Source of the DNA: Spelaeicoccus albus
Lineage (GTDB): Bacteria > Actinomycetota > Actinomycetes > Actinomycetales > Brevibacteriaceae
Length of the DNA stretch: 64,000 bases
Direction of reading: 5' to 3'
NCBI RefSeq assembly: GCF_013409065.1
Contig: NZ_JACBZP010000001.1
Coordinates: 3,965,872 to 4,029,871 of the forward strand
A program made the position numbers and the translations under genes. Below the pieces are notes generated by a model, which was given only the letters and a program-made list of their open reading frames with translations, was not told where the DNA came from and made no database searches. Of this stretch, positions 25,743 to 33,825 are shown piece by piece (within the stretch, counting starts at the first letter, position 1; each line of letters opens with the position of its first letter).

Positions 25743-25779
25743 GGGAAGCAAGGCCGGGAAGCACGGCGCAGGAAGCACG
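25743..25779. repeat. Three short GGAAGCA repeats before the MDR reductase gene
   Basis: GGAAGCA occurs at 25744-25750, 25757-25763 and 25771-25777, spaced 13-14 bases apart, directly before the ATG at 25787. Each is weakly Shine-Dalgarno-like. The repeat may affect translation start or be chance. Confidence 0.4.
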
Positions 25780-25786
25780 AGGCACC

Positions 25787-26809
25787 ATGAATTCAGTAAG
25801 CACGCAAGTCCATTTGCGATCCCGGCCGACCGGCTGGCCGACGGAGCGGAACTTTTCGCTCGAGACGGTCTCCCTCCAGCCGCCACGCGCCGGCGAAGTG
25901 CGCGTGCGTAACGAGTACATCTCGGTCGATCCATACATGCGCGGGCGGATGAACGACGTGAAATCGTATATTCCTCCCTTTGCCCTGAACGAGGTCATGA
26001 CCGGCGGCGCGGTCGGCCGAGTCGTCGAATCATCGGACGACGCGCTGTCGCCCGGCGACGCCGTCCTGCATTTCCAAGGCTGGCGGGACGTCGCACAAGG
26101 GCCGGCCGAGCAGTTCACGCGCCTCTCCCCCGAATCGCCCGACATCCCGCTGTCGGCGTATTTGGGCGTACTCGGACTGACCGGCCTGACGGCGTACGTC
26201 GGGCTGCTCACTATTGCGGAATTCACGGAAGGCGACACGGTCTTCGTGTCCGGAGCGGCCGGCGCGGTCGGCAGCATCGTCGGGCAGATCGCCAAGATCA
26301 AGGGAGCCGGACTCGTCGTCGGATCTGCAGGCTCGGCCGACAAGGTCCGCCGGCTCACCGACAGCTACGGATTCGACGCCGGATTCAATTACCACGACGG
26401 CCCGGTGCGCGATCAACTGGCGGACGCCGCGCCCGACGGCATCGACGTGTATTTCGACAATGTCGGCGGCGAACACCTGGAAGCGGCGATCTCCCGCCTG
26501 CGCGATGGCGGCCGGGCCGCGCTGTGCGGCGCCATCTCGACCTACAACTCCACCGAACGGACCCCCGGCCCGTCGAACATGGCAAATCTTGTCACGCGCG
26601 GGCTGATGCTCAAGGGGTTCACGGTCGGCAATTACACCGAACACCAGCCGGAATTCACCCGCGAAATGAGCGGCTGGCTCGCGGCAGGCCGCATCAATTG
26701 GGACACCACGGTCGTCGAGGGAATCGAGAACGCCGTCGAAGCGTTCCTCGGCATGATGCACGGGAAGAACACCGGCAAGATGCTGGTGCGCACCGGCGCC
26801 GCCGACTAG
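25787..26809 (+). CDS. NADP-dependent MDR oxidoreductase (alkenal/prostaglandin reductase type)
   Basis: A 340-residue zinc-free medium-chain reductase. EYISVDPYMRGRMND, VMTGGAVGRVVES, GVLGLTGLTAYVGLL, the NADP loop VFVSGAAGAVGSIVGQIAK and VYFDNVGGEHLEAAI place it with the leukotriene B4 12-hydroxydehydrogenase/CurA-like group, which reduce activated double bonds of enals and enones. It is transcribed away from the prp operon. The physiological substrate is unknown. Confidence 0.9.
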   Translation: MNSVSTQVHLRSRPTGWPTERNFSLETVSLQPPRAGEVRVRNEYISVDPYMRGRMNDVKSYIPPFALNEVMTGGAVGRVVESSDDALSPGDAVLHFQGWRDVAQGPAEQFTRLSPESPDIPLSAYLGVLGLTGLTAYVGLLTIAEFTEGDTVFVSGAAGAVGSIVGQIAKIKGAGLVVGSAGSADKVRRLTDSYGFDAGFNYHDGPVRDQLADAAPDGIDVYFDNVGGEHLEAAISRLRDGGRAALCGAISTYNSTERTPGPSNMANLVTRGLMLKGFTVGNYTEHQPEFTREMSGWLAAGRINWDTTVVEGIENAVEAFLGMMHGKNTGKMLVRTGAAD

Positions 26810-26838
26810 CGATTCGGGCCGGTGTCGGTACCGTCCGA

Positions 26839-26844
26839 TACCTT
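26839..26844 (+). promoter_or_regulatory. -10 element for a leaderless radA transcript
   Basis: TACCTT ends 7 bases before the ATG at 26852 and there is no ribosome binding site. This supports the start at 26852 over a GTG 30 bases upstream. Confidence 0.45.
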
Positions 26845-26851
26845 GTCACAC

Positions 26852-28243
26852 ATGAGCTCCTCATCCGCCACTGCCAAACGTAAAAGCGCCGCACAGTTCC
26901 GCTGTGCCGAGTGCGGCTGGACGACGGCGAAATGGGCCGGCCGCTGCGGCGAATGCCAGGCATGGGGCACGGTGGAGGAAGTCGGCGGAGCCGCGACGCG
27001 CAGCACCACCGCCGCACGCGTGGCGGTGCCGGCCCGCCCGATCGCCGAAGTCAGCGTCGAATCCGCGACGGCGGCGCCCACCGGCGTCGGCGAGCTCGAC
27101 AGGGTGCTCGGCGGCGGCATAGTGCCGGGAGCCGTCGTCCTGCTGGCCGGCGAGCCGGGCGTGGGCAAATCGACTCTCCTGCTGGACGTCGCCTCCCGCG
27201 CCGCATCGCACGGCCGGACCGTGCTCTACATCAGCGGCGAGGAATCCGAAGCACAAATACGGTTGCGCGCCGAACGGATTGGCGCGCTGCGGCCGCGGCT
27301 GCTCCTGGCCTCGGAAACGGATCTGGGCACCGTGCTCGGCCACATTGAAAAATCCGAGCCCGATCTGCTCGTCGTGGACTCGGTGCAAACCATCGCCAGT
27401 TCACAGGTCGACGGGTCGGCCGGCGGGGTGACCCAGGTGCGCGAGGTCGCCGGTTGCCTGATCCGCGAGGCCAAGGACAAGGGTCTGGCCACCATCCTCG
27501 TCGGACACGTCACGAAAGACGGGTCGATCGCCGGACCGCGCATGCTCGAGCACCTTGTCGACGTGGTCTGCCAGTTCGAAGGCGAGCGGCACTCGCGCCT
27601 GCGCATGGTGCGCGCCGTGAAAAACCGGTACGGCCCCACCGATGAGGTCGGCTGCTTCGACCTGAACGAAAGCGGGATCACCGGTCTTCCCGATCCGTCC
27701 GGGCTGTTCTTGTCCCGGATGACCGAGCCGGTCTCCGGAACGTGCGTGACAGTCTCCCTCGAGGGCCGAAGGCCCCTGGTGGCCGAGATTCAGGCCCTCG
27801 TGTCGGAGTGCGCCGGCGGCGCGCCCCGGCGGGCCACGAGCGGGCTGGACACGAACCGCGTCGCCATGGTGCTTGCCGTACTCGGCAAACGCCTGAACAT
27901 TCCACTGGCCAGAAAGGACGTGTACGCGGCGACCGTCGGCGGCGCCAAGGTCACCGAACCGACGGCCGATCTGGCAACGGCGCTGGCCTTGGCGTCGGCA
28001 CATCTGGAACAAACTTTCCCGTTCCGGCTCGTCGCGTTCGGCGAAGTCGGGCTGTCGGGCGAAGTGCGCACGGTGCCGGGCTGCCATCGCCGGTTGATGG
28101 AAGCAGCACGTCTGGGCTTCACTCATGCGATAGTTCCGGCCGGCACGGCCGATGGCACCCCGACTCCGGAGAACATGAAGGTCCTCGAAGTCTCCCAGCT
28201 TTACGAGGCACTTCACGCGGCCTTGCCGAACACGCCCGCGTAG
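26852..28243 (+). CDS. radA: DNA repair protein RadA (Sms)
   Basis: A 463-residue RecA-related ATPase that helps process recombination branches. A four-cysteine zinc finger opens the protein (FRCAECGW ... GRCGECQAWG). The Walker A is GEPGVGKST, followed by ISGEES, the Sms-specific KNRYG motif and a C-terminal Lon-like domain (AVGGAKVTEPTADLA, PFRLVAFGEVGLSGEVR). It is followed after 51 bases by disA, the usual actinobacterial and firmicute pair; RadA is known to restrain DisA. Confidence 0.95.
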   Translation: MSSSSATAKRKSAAQFRCAECGWTTAKWAGRCGECQAWGTVEEVGGAATRSTTAARVAVPARPIAEVSVESATAAPTGVGELDRVLGGGIVPGAVVLLAGEPGVGKSTLLLDVASRAASHGRTVLYISGEESEAQIRLRAERIGALRPRLLLASETDLGTVLGHIEKSEPDLLVVDSVQTIASSQVDGSAGGVTQVREVAGCLIREAKDKGLATILVGHVTKDGSIAGPRMLEHLVDVVCQFEGERHSRLRMVRAVKNRYGPTDEVGCFDLNESGITGLPDPSGLFLSRMTEPVSGTCVTVSLEGRRPLVAEIQALVSECAGGAPRRATSGLDTNRVAMVLAVLGKRLNIPLARKDVYAATVGGAKVTEPTADLATALALASAHLEQTFPFRLVAFGEVGLSGEVRTVPGCHRRLMEAARLGFTHAIVPAGTADGTPTPENMKVLEVSQLYEALHAALPNTPA

Positions 28244-28294
28244 AATGTCAGCGAGACCTGCGCCGACCACAAGCCGACAACTAGGGGAACATTC

Positions 28295-29377
28295 GTGCCG
28301 ACCGAACGGACGACGGACGAGCTGCTGCGATCCACCCTCGCGGCAATGGCTCCCGGCACCGCATTGCGGGACGGGCTCGAGCGAATCCTTCGCGGCCGCA
28401 CCGGCGCACTCGTCGTCTTGGGCGCGACCCGCGCAGTCGAGTCGATCTGCACCGGCGGCTTCATCATCGACGCCGATTTCTCGGCCACCAGGCTGCGCGA
28501 ATTGGCGAAAATGGACGGCGCGATCATTTGCGAACGCGATGCGACGCGGATCGTCAGGGCCGCAGTGCAGCTCGTGCCCGACCCGGCCATTGAAACCAGC
28601 GAATCGGGCACCCGGCACCGTACCGCCGAACGCGTCGCCAAGCAGACGGGGCTCCCGGTCATCTCCGTCAGCCAGTCGATGCAGATCATTCAGCTGTACG
28701 CCGGCGATCGGCGGCACGTCCTCGAAGGCTCGGAGGTCATCCTGGCCAGGGCAAACCAGGCAGTGGCGACACTCGAGCGGTACAAGTCCCGGTTGGACGA
28801 GGTGACCGGGTCGCTCACGGCGCTGGAGATCGAGGATCTGGCCACGGTCGGCGATATTTGCACGGTTTTGCAGCGACTGGAAATGGTCCGGCGCATCGTC
28901 GACGAAATCTCGACGTACATCATCGAGCTGGGGACCGACGGCCGACTGCTGACATTGCAGCTCGAGGAATTGATCGGCAATCTCGGCCCGGCGCAGGAAT
29001 TACTGGTGCGCGATTATCACACCGCGATGAAATCACCCCGCGCCGTCGCCGATATCCTCGCCGATGTTTCCAAGCTGTCATCGACCGAGCTTGTCGACAT
29101 TACACAGGTGGCTCGAATCCTCGGCGCTCCAGTCGGGGGCGACGCGCTCGATTCGACGGTGAGCCCGAAGGGCCACCGGCTGTTGGCGCGGATCCAACGC
29201 GTCCCCGGTGCGATCGCCGACCGGCTCGTCGAACATTTCGGCGGCCTTCAACAATTGCTCGCCGCGAACGTCGACGACCTCATGGCCGTCGAAGGCGTCG
29301 GGGAACAGCGTGCCCGTACCGTTCGCGAGGCGCTGTCGAGGCTCGCCGAGGTCTCGCTCGTCGACAGGTATTCGTAA
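28295..29377 (+). CDS. disA: DNA integrity scanning diadenylate cyclase DisA
   Basis: A 360-residue enzyme that makes cyclic di-AMP from two ATP and slows when it meets branched DNA. The DAC domain carries the DGA motif (KMDGAI, residues 74-76) and the RHR motif (GTRHRTAERVA, residues 107-109). A linker helix domain and a C-terminal helix-hairpin-helix (VDDLMAVEGVGEQRARTV) follow. The GTG at 28295 has AGGGGAA upstream. It forms a unit with radA. Confidence 0.96.
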   Translation: MPTERTTDELLRSTLAAMAPGTALRDGLERILRGRTGALVVLGATRAVESICTGGFIIDADFSATRLRELAKMDGAIICERDATRIVRAAVQLVPDPAIETSESGTRHRTAERVAKQTGLPVISVSQSMQIIQLYAGDRRHVLEGSEVILARANQAVATLERYKSRLDEVTGSLTALEIEDLATVGDICTVLQRLEMVRRIVDEISTYIIELGTDGRLLTLQLEELIGNLGPAQELLVRDYHTAMKSPRAVADILADVSKLSSTELVDITQVARILGAPVGGDALDSTVSPKGHRLLARIQRVPGAIADRLVEHFGGLQQLLAANVDDLMAVEGVGEQRARTVREALSRLAEVSLVDRYS

Positions 29378-29406
29378 CCGCGTCGGCGGTCGCCATTTCG
29401 GGGCTC

Positions 29407-30108
29407 TCACTTCAGGATGAAGTAAGCACCCTTCGACTCGTTCGACCCGACCTTGGTCTCCAACCGGTAGGTTCCGGGCTTGACGTCCGGAAGCCCGGCC
29501 TTGCACCCCTTGACCGATCGGATCCGTTGCCAGGTCATACTTGCCGATTTCTTGTCGCCGGACTTGAACTTGATCTTGTTGACGGTGGCGTCCGGGTTTT
29601 TCGAGTCGTCCTGGCAGTCGCGGCTCGACCAGATCCGGTCGGATCCCGAGGTGATGTCGAATTCCAACTGTTTGGTTCCGACGTCGATAATGCACGCCGT
29701 ATCCGAGACGTTCTTCACACTCAGCGTCAGCTTGGGTTTGGCCTTGCCGGAATACGACTTCTTATCGGTGCTCGCGGTGACCTCGATGCTGTCCGGCGAA
29801 CATTTCGTCGTCTTCTTCTTCGCCCCGCTGGGGCTCGCAGTTCCGGCTTTTCCGGCGCTGGCGGACGGACTGGCGGACGGGCTGGCGGACGAGCCACCCG
29901 AGGGGTTTTGCGAGGCTGCCGCGTCATTCGGTGACGGCGCCGTCGAGGTTTCCTCATCGCCGCCGAACAGGCCGCTCACGCCGCGCACTATTGTCGTCAC
30001 GCCGACCGCGAGAACCGCTACCACGATAAGCGCGATGATGAGGACGACGATGCGCCGGCGCCGATAGACTGCAGGCGACGGCCGCCGCGGATCTCGATTG
30101 TTACTCAT
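29407..30108 (-). CDS. Membrane-anchored secreted protein of unknown function
   Basis: A 233-residue protein with a basic cytoplasmic N-terminus, one membrane helix (about residues 20-42), a Ser/Pro/Ala/Gly-rich linker (SASPSASPSASAGK) and a beta-rich extracytoplasmic domain with paired cysteines (KCSPDS, ACIIDVG, RDCQDD, KGCKAG). The domain ends in an Ig/carbohydrate-like pattern (PGTYRLETKVG). I do not recognise the family. The ATG at 30108 is preferred over the GTG three codons upstream. It is divergent from mutY. Confidence 0.65.
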   Translation of the reverse strand: MSNNRDPRRPSPAVYRRRRIVVLIIALIVVAVLAVGVTTIVRGVSGLFGGDEETSTAPSPNDAAASQNPSGGSSASPSASPSASAGKAGTASPSGAKKKTTKCSPDSIEVTASTDKKSYSGKAKPKLTLSVKNVSDTACIIDVGTKQLEFDITSGSDRIWSSRDCQDDSKNPDATVNKIKFKSGDKKSASMTWQRIRSVKGCKAGLPDVKPGTYRLETKVGSNESKGAYFILK

Positions 30109-30179
30109 TTGCTTCACACCCTATGCACTTGGCGCCCGGATCGCGCCTCGGCGCGCCGACTGGCAGACTGTTGCATGCC

Positions 30180-31136
30180 ATGAATGACGTCGACGCTTCT
30201 GCCCTGCGCCGCAAGACGGTGCGCTGGTATGGGCGCAATGCCCGCGATCTGCCGTGGCGTCACAGCGACTGCAGTCCGTGGGGCGTACTCGTCAGCGAGT
30301 TCATGTTGCAGCAGACTCCGGTCGCCCGAGTGCTGCCGGTCTGGCGATCGTGGGTGGAGACCTATCCGGCTCCGGCCGACTTGGCCGCCGCGCCGACCGG
30401 CGATGCCGTTCGCGCATGGGGACGCCTTGGTTACCCTCGCCGGGCGCTCAGACTGCACGCGGCGGCAACTGCCATCGTGCGCGATCACGGGGGCGAGGTT
30501 CCGCCGGACAACGACGCGCTGCTGGCTCTTCCGGGCGTGGGCAGGTACACGGCCGCCGCCGTCGCTTCCTTTGCCTTTCAGCAAGCTCATCCGGTGCTGG
30601 ATACGAACATCCGGCGAGTACTCGGACGCGTCCTGACCGCCACGCCGGAGCCGTCGGCGTCGCCGAGCGCCGCCGAATACGCACTGGCCGCCAGGTTGCT
30701 GCCGGCGACCGGGAACGCGGCGGCCCGCTGGAACTCCGCAGTAATGGAGCTCGGAGCGCTGGTGTGCACGGCGCGCACGCCGCGCTGCGACGATTGTCCG
30801 CTGCGGACCGATTGCGCATGGCTCCGCGCCGGTCGGCCTGCCGCCGAGACTCCGGGCCGGCCACGGCAGGCATGGCACGGTACCGACCGCCAGCTTCGCG
30901 GCGCCATCATGGCGGTACTGCGGGCCGGCGGGCCGGTCGTGCTCGAGAATTTCCGCGCCGACCCGGCGTCCGGAGCCGAGGTGCCGGAGGCCGGCCTCGG
31001 CGCTGCGCAAATCGATGCGCTGGCTCGCCTACGCGATTTGAACCCGGACGACGCCAGAGTCGACCGCTTGATCGGCGACTTGTGCGCCGACGGTTTGGCC
31101 GTAACGCGCGACGGCAGCTTGTCGCTACCGCAATGA
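30180..31136 (+). CDS. mutY: A/G-specific adenine DNA glycosylase
   Basis: A 318-residue DNA repair glycosylase that removes adenine mispaired with 8-oxoguanine. WYGRNARDLPWR and SEFMLQQTPVARVLP open the fold; the helix-hairpin-helix LPGVGRYTAAAVASFAF and the catalytic Asp in VLDTNI follow. Four [4Fe-4S] cysteines are in CTARTPRCDDCPLRTDC. The C-terminal NUDIX-like domain is cut short compared with E. coli MutY, as in many actinobacteria. The start at 30180 is chosen by homology; an in-frame ATG lies at 30123. Confidence 0.9.
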   Translation: MNDVDASALRRKTVRWYGRNARDLPWRHSDCSPWGVLVSEFMLQQTPVARVLPVWRSWVETYPAPADLAAAPTGDAVRAWGRLGYPRRALRLHAAATAIVRDHGGEVPPDNDALLALPGVGRYTAAAVASFAFQQAHPVLDTNIRRVLGRVLTATPEPSASPSAAEYALAARLLPATGNAAARWNSAVMELGALVCTARTPRCDDCPLRTDCAWLRAGRPAAETPGRPRQAWHGTDRQLRGAIMAVLRAGGPVVLENFRADPASGAEVPEAGLGAAQIDALARLRDLNPDDARVDRLIGDLCADGLAVTRDGSLSLPQ

Positions 31137-31195
31137 TCCGTCAGCGCGGCCTTCGTTGGCTTGGGCTCGTCTTTCCCCGATGGGCTTTCCCCGAG

Positions 31196-31810
31196 TCAGA
31201 CGGTGTTCAGGCCATCGGCGCGAGCTCCGCGAATCTCTGCAAAGGCGGCAGTGCCCGCGAGAGTACTGACGGCGTCCCACATGCGGATGGCATCACGTCC
31301 GCGAGGGATGGCCGTGAGGACCGGGCCGAAGAACGCCCTACCGCCGGTGTGGACCATGGGGGTTCCTCCTTCGCCGCCGGAAGGCTCGACTGCCGCTCGA
31401 GTACGCGCTCTCAGGTCGTCGTCCCAGGTGGGGTCCTCGGCCGCCTCTGCAAGAACTGCGGGCAACTCCAACTCGGCAAGCGTCGTGGCCAGATTTGTCG
31501 CATTCTCACGCATTCCGTCGACGTGGCGACGCTTGCCAAATGTCGAGTAAAAGCGTTGCCACATATTCGCGGCCGGCGAGGCAAGCAGCGCGGCCGCGAC
31601 CCGGGCCGGACGCCACGCCTGGTCGTTGTAGTCGCGGTACCAGTCATCCAACTCGCGGTTTTCATTGACGCAGGCCAAGCTCATCAACTCGATTCGAAGC
31701 CGAAGCGGTGACCGGCGACTGACTTCAAGCAGCCATCCGGCCGTGATCCACGCAAATGGGCACTGCGGATCGACGAAGACAATTGCCTGCGATTCTTGAA
31801 TAATTTCCAT
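31196..31810 (-). CDS. DsbA-fold protein of the mycothiol-dependent nitroreductase family
   Basis: A 204-residue cytoplasmic thioredoxin-fold protein with a helical insert. The active-site region VFVDPQCPFAWITAGWLLEV matches the Rv2466c-like family, which uses mycothiol and reduces nitro compounds. Here the second cysteine is replaced (CPFA), so only one active cysteine remains. The cis-proline loop is GGTPMVHTG. The ATG at 31810 lies inside a palindrome; an in-frame GTG is at 31831. It is divergent from a marR gene. Confidence 0.82.
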   Translation of the reverse strand: MEIIQESQAIVFVDPQCPFAWITAGWLLEVSRRSPLRLRIELMSLACVNENRELDDWYRDYNDQAWRPARVAAALLASPAANMWQRFYSTFGKRRHVDGMRENATNLATTLAELELPAVLAEAAEDPTWDDDLRARTRAAVEPSGGEGGTPMVHTGGRAFFGPVLTAIPRGRDAIRMWDAVSTLAGTAAFAEIRGARADGLNTV

Positions 31811-31836
31811 GGAAACGATATTATTTTCCACGGAAA
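31804..31836. promoter_or_regulatory. Tandem palindromes in the marR/dsbA-like divergent promoter
   Basis: TTTCCATGGAAA (31804-31815, perfect palindrome) and TTTCCACGGAAA (31825-31836, one mismatch pair) have centres exactly 21 bp apart, about two helix turns, so dimers would sit on one face of the DNA. They lie before the marR gene at 31865 and over the start of the DsbA-like gene. Autoregulation by the MarR protein is the natural reading. Confidence 0.65.
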
Positions 31837-31864
31837 CTAATTGTCAAGGAAAGAGGCACGCTTC

Positions 31865-32398
31865 ATGAGCGGCAGTTCGAACCAACCGGCAGCGGATGCC
31901 GTCGCCGGCATGGCCGATGAGTGGAAGCACGTGCTGCCCGATCTCGATACCCGGCCCCTGCTTGTCCTCGGCCGATTGCAACGCATCGTGGCCCGCAGCG
32001 ACGCATCGTTGCGGCCCGCCTTCGCCGCCGCCGGGTTGGGCGCCGGAGACTTCGACGTTCTTGCCGCGCTACGTCGCCGGGACCCCGCGGGGCCGGTGCC
32101 GGCCGGCGATCTTGCGGAGGCGATGCTCGTCACCCCGGGCGCGGCCACAAAGCGCGTCGACCGGCTGGCCGCGGCCGGGCTCGTGACACGCGAGGCGTCC
32201 GAGTCCGACCGGCGCGGCCGCAGTATCGCGTTGACCGGTCGAGGACGAACGCTCACCGATCGCCTCATGAACGAGCACATGGCCAATGAAGCGACGGTCA
32301 TCGCCGCACTCGATGACGCCGAACAAGACCAGCTCGCCGGCCTGCTCGCCCGAATCCTGAATCACATCGAAGCCGACAACGGCCAGGAAGGAATCTGA
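31865..32398 (+). CDS. MarR-family transcriptional regulator
   Basis: A 177-residue winged-helix regulator. LLVLGRLQRIVARSDASLRPAFAAAGL starts the dimer helices. GDFDVLAALRRRDPAG, VPAGDLAEAMLVTPGAATKRVDRLAAAGLV (recognition helix) and SESDRRGRSIALTGRG (wing) follow. The ATG at 31865 has GAAAGAGG 8 bases upstream; a TTG eight codons earlier is less likely. It should control itself and the divergent DsbA-like gene through the tandem palindromes, and the following SnoaL-like gene is in its operon. Confidence 0.88.
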   Translation: MSGSSNQPAADAVAGMADEWKHVLPDLDTRPLLVLGRLQRIVARSDASLRPAFAAAGLGAGDFDVLAALRRRDPAGPVPAGDLAEAMLVTPGAATKRVDRLAAAGLVTREASESDRRGRSIALTGRGRTLTDRLMNEHMANEATVIAALDDAEQDQLAGLLARILNHIEADNGQEGI

Positions 32399-32400
32399 CA

Positions 32401-32793
32401 ATGGGAGCACGGTTCGAGGAATTCATGCGCGAGCGGGAAGCGGCATCGGGCGACTACATTCGCGGCGATGCGACAGCACTGGAATCCCTCCTTACCAAGC
32501 GGGATCCTGCCACATTCATGTCCCCCGGCGGAGACGTGGCAGTCGGAGCGAGCGAGGCGGCACGAGCGCAAATTGCCGGCGCAGCGTCATTCGGGCCGGC
32601 AAGCACCGGACATTTCGAAGTACTCGGTCACGGTGCCAGCGGCGACCTCGCATACTGGACGGGGCGGCAGATCGCCACGATGGACATCAAAGGCCGGGAG
32701 CTCCCCGTGCCGATGGTGCTGCGCACGACCGAGATCTTCCGCTTTGAAAACGACGAATGGAAACTCGTCCACCGGCACGCCGATATGCCCTAG
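32401..32793 (+). CDS. SnoaL/DUF4440-type NTF2-like protein
   Basis: A 130-residue single-domain protein with the NTF2-like cone fold: a first helix (FEEFMREREAASGDYIRGDATALESLL), DPATFMSPGGDV, and strands GDLAYWTGRQ, PVPMVLRTTEIFRFENDEWKLVHRHAD. Such proteins bind or convert small molecules; the function here is unknown. It starts 3 bases after the marR stop, with AGGAAGGA upstream, so it is in the same operon. Its stop overlaps the converging methyltransferase stop in the four bases CTAG. Confidence 0.8.
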   Translation: MGARFEEFMREREAASGDYIRGDATALESLLTKRDPATFMSPGGDVAVGASEAARAQIAGAASFGPASTGHFEVLGHGASGDLAYWTGRQIATMDIKGRELPVPMVLRTTEIFRFENDEWKLVHRHADMP

Positions 32794-33605
32794 CGCAGCG
32801 TCGAGCCCGATTTCACCCAAACCGACACATGACTCGTGCTCTCTTCGGTCAGTTCCGACCGATCCCAGCCGGACCAACGATGTTTCAGCTTCATTCCGGC
32901 AATACGGGCCATCAAGTCCATCTCGGCCGGCCATGCGAAGCGGAACGGAATCCGTCGAAACGACCCGGAACCGTCGGCCGACACGCTCACATGGTTCGAG
33001 GTGAACCTCTGCGTCACCACATCGTACTGATCAAACCCCACGTATCCACCGCCTTCCCGGCCCGGCAACACGGAGAACGGAACGGTGTTTTGCCCCGGCG
33101 GGAGTCGTCGTAGATCGGGTAGGCCGTCCTCGATCAGAAAGAACCCGCCCGGGCGCAAGTGCGCGGATGCGTTGCAAAAGGCGGCTACTTGCTCGTCCTG
33201 CGTCGTGAGGTTGCTGATCGTATTGAACACCAGATAGACGAGAGAGAACTCACCTGCCACCCGAGTGGTTGTCATGTCCCCGATCGCGACGTCCACCGCA
33301 TTGCCACCGGGTTTCTCGACGACCCGGGGTGCCATCGCCCGGCTGAGTTCAATTCCCTTGACCTCGACCCCGCGGGCTGCCAGCGGAGCCGCTATCCGTC
33401 CCGTCCCTACTGCGAACTCCAGCACCGGGCCGTTGCCGGCGAGACCGGACAGCAATTCGACAACCGGCTCGATCACGTCCGGCGCGTTGGCGCCGCCGGG
33501 AAGGTCGTAATCCGCTGCGACGCTTTCCGGGAACCACTCGTCGGCCGGATCGTCCTTCCGCTGTTGTGACTCGAGATTATCCCGTTCAATGCCATCGGCT
33601 TCCAT
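32790..33605 (-). CDS. Class I SAM-dependent methyltransferase
   Basis: A 271-residue protein with the SAM-binding motif VLEFAVGTGRIAAPLAARG, then GIELSRAM, the acidic VDVAIGDMTT and LVYLVFNTISNLTTQDEQ, and HLRPGGFFLIED. The C-terminal part (RRIPFRFAWPAEMDLMARIAGM) is typical of small-molecule methyltransferases of unknown substrate. The ATG at 33605 follows a TAGTGT element by 8 bases. It has no evident link to the sugar locus that starts divergently beside it. Confidence 0.83.
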   Translation of the reverse strand: MEADGIERDNLESQQRKDDPADEWFPESVAADYDLPGGANAPDVIEPVVELLSGLAGNGPVLEFAVGTGRIAAPLAARGVEVKGIELSRAMAPRVVEKPGGNAVDVAIGDMTTTRVAGEFSLVYLVFNTISNLTTQDEQVAAFCNASAHLRPGGFFLIEDGLPDLRRLPPGQNTVPFSVLPGREGGGYVGFDQYDVVTQRFTSNHVSVSADGSGSFRRIPFRFAWPAEMDLMARIAGMKLKHRWSGWDRSELTEESTSHVSVWVKSGSTLR

Positions 33606-33613
33606 GTGTCCGG

Positions 33614-33619
33614 ACACTA
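33614..33619 (-). promoter_or_regulatory. -10 element for the methyltransferase gene, probably leaderless
   Basis: TAGTGT on the minus strand ends 8 bases before the ATG at 33605; there is no ribosome binding site between. Confidence 0.35.
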
Positions 33620-33755
33620 CGCTGATCGGAATTGTCGCCGCACTGTTTTTCACGATGCCCGAAACGAGGACGAACGTGTCGACGCAGTGGTCTACTCGAC
33701 TCATGCGGCCACGCCGAGCATTCCGTCCAATGAGGACATCATCATCGCCCAACGG

Positions 33756-33784
33756 TTGTGTAATCGATTTCTTACGGATAGCCT
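33756..33784 (+). promoter_or_regulatory. Promoter and LacI-type half operator before the FGGY kinase operon
   Basis: TTGTGT (33756-33761) and TAGCCT (33779-33784) are 17 bases apart and could be -35 and -10. The spacer contains TAATCGATT; with the preceding G this shares ten bases (GTAATCGATT, 33760-33769) with the centre of the perfect palindrome at 43631-43646. A repressor bound here would block the promoter. Confidence 0.5.
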
Positions 33785-33825
33785 GAACGCACACGACAGC
33801 TGCCCGGGTGCCGCAAGGAGGAAGC

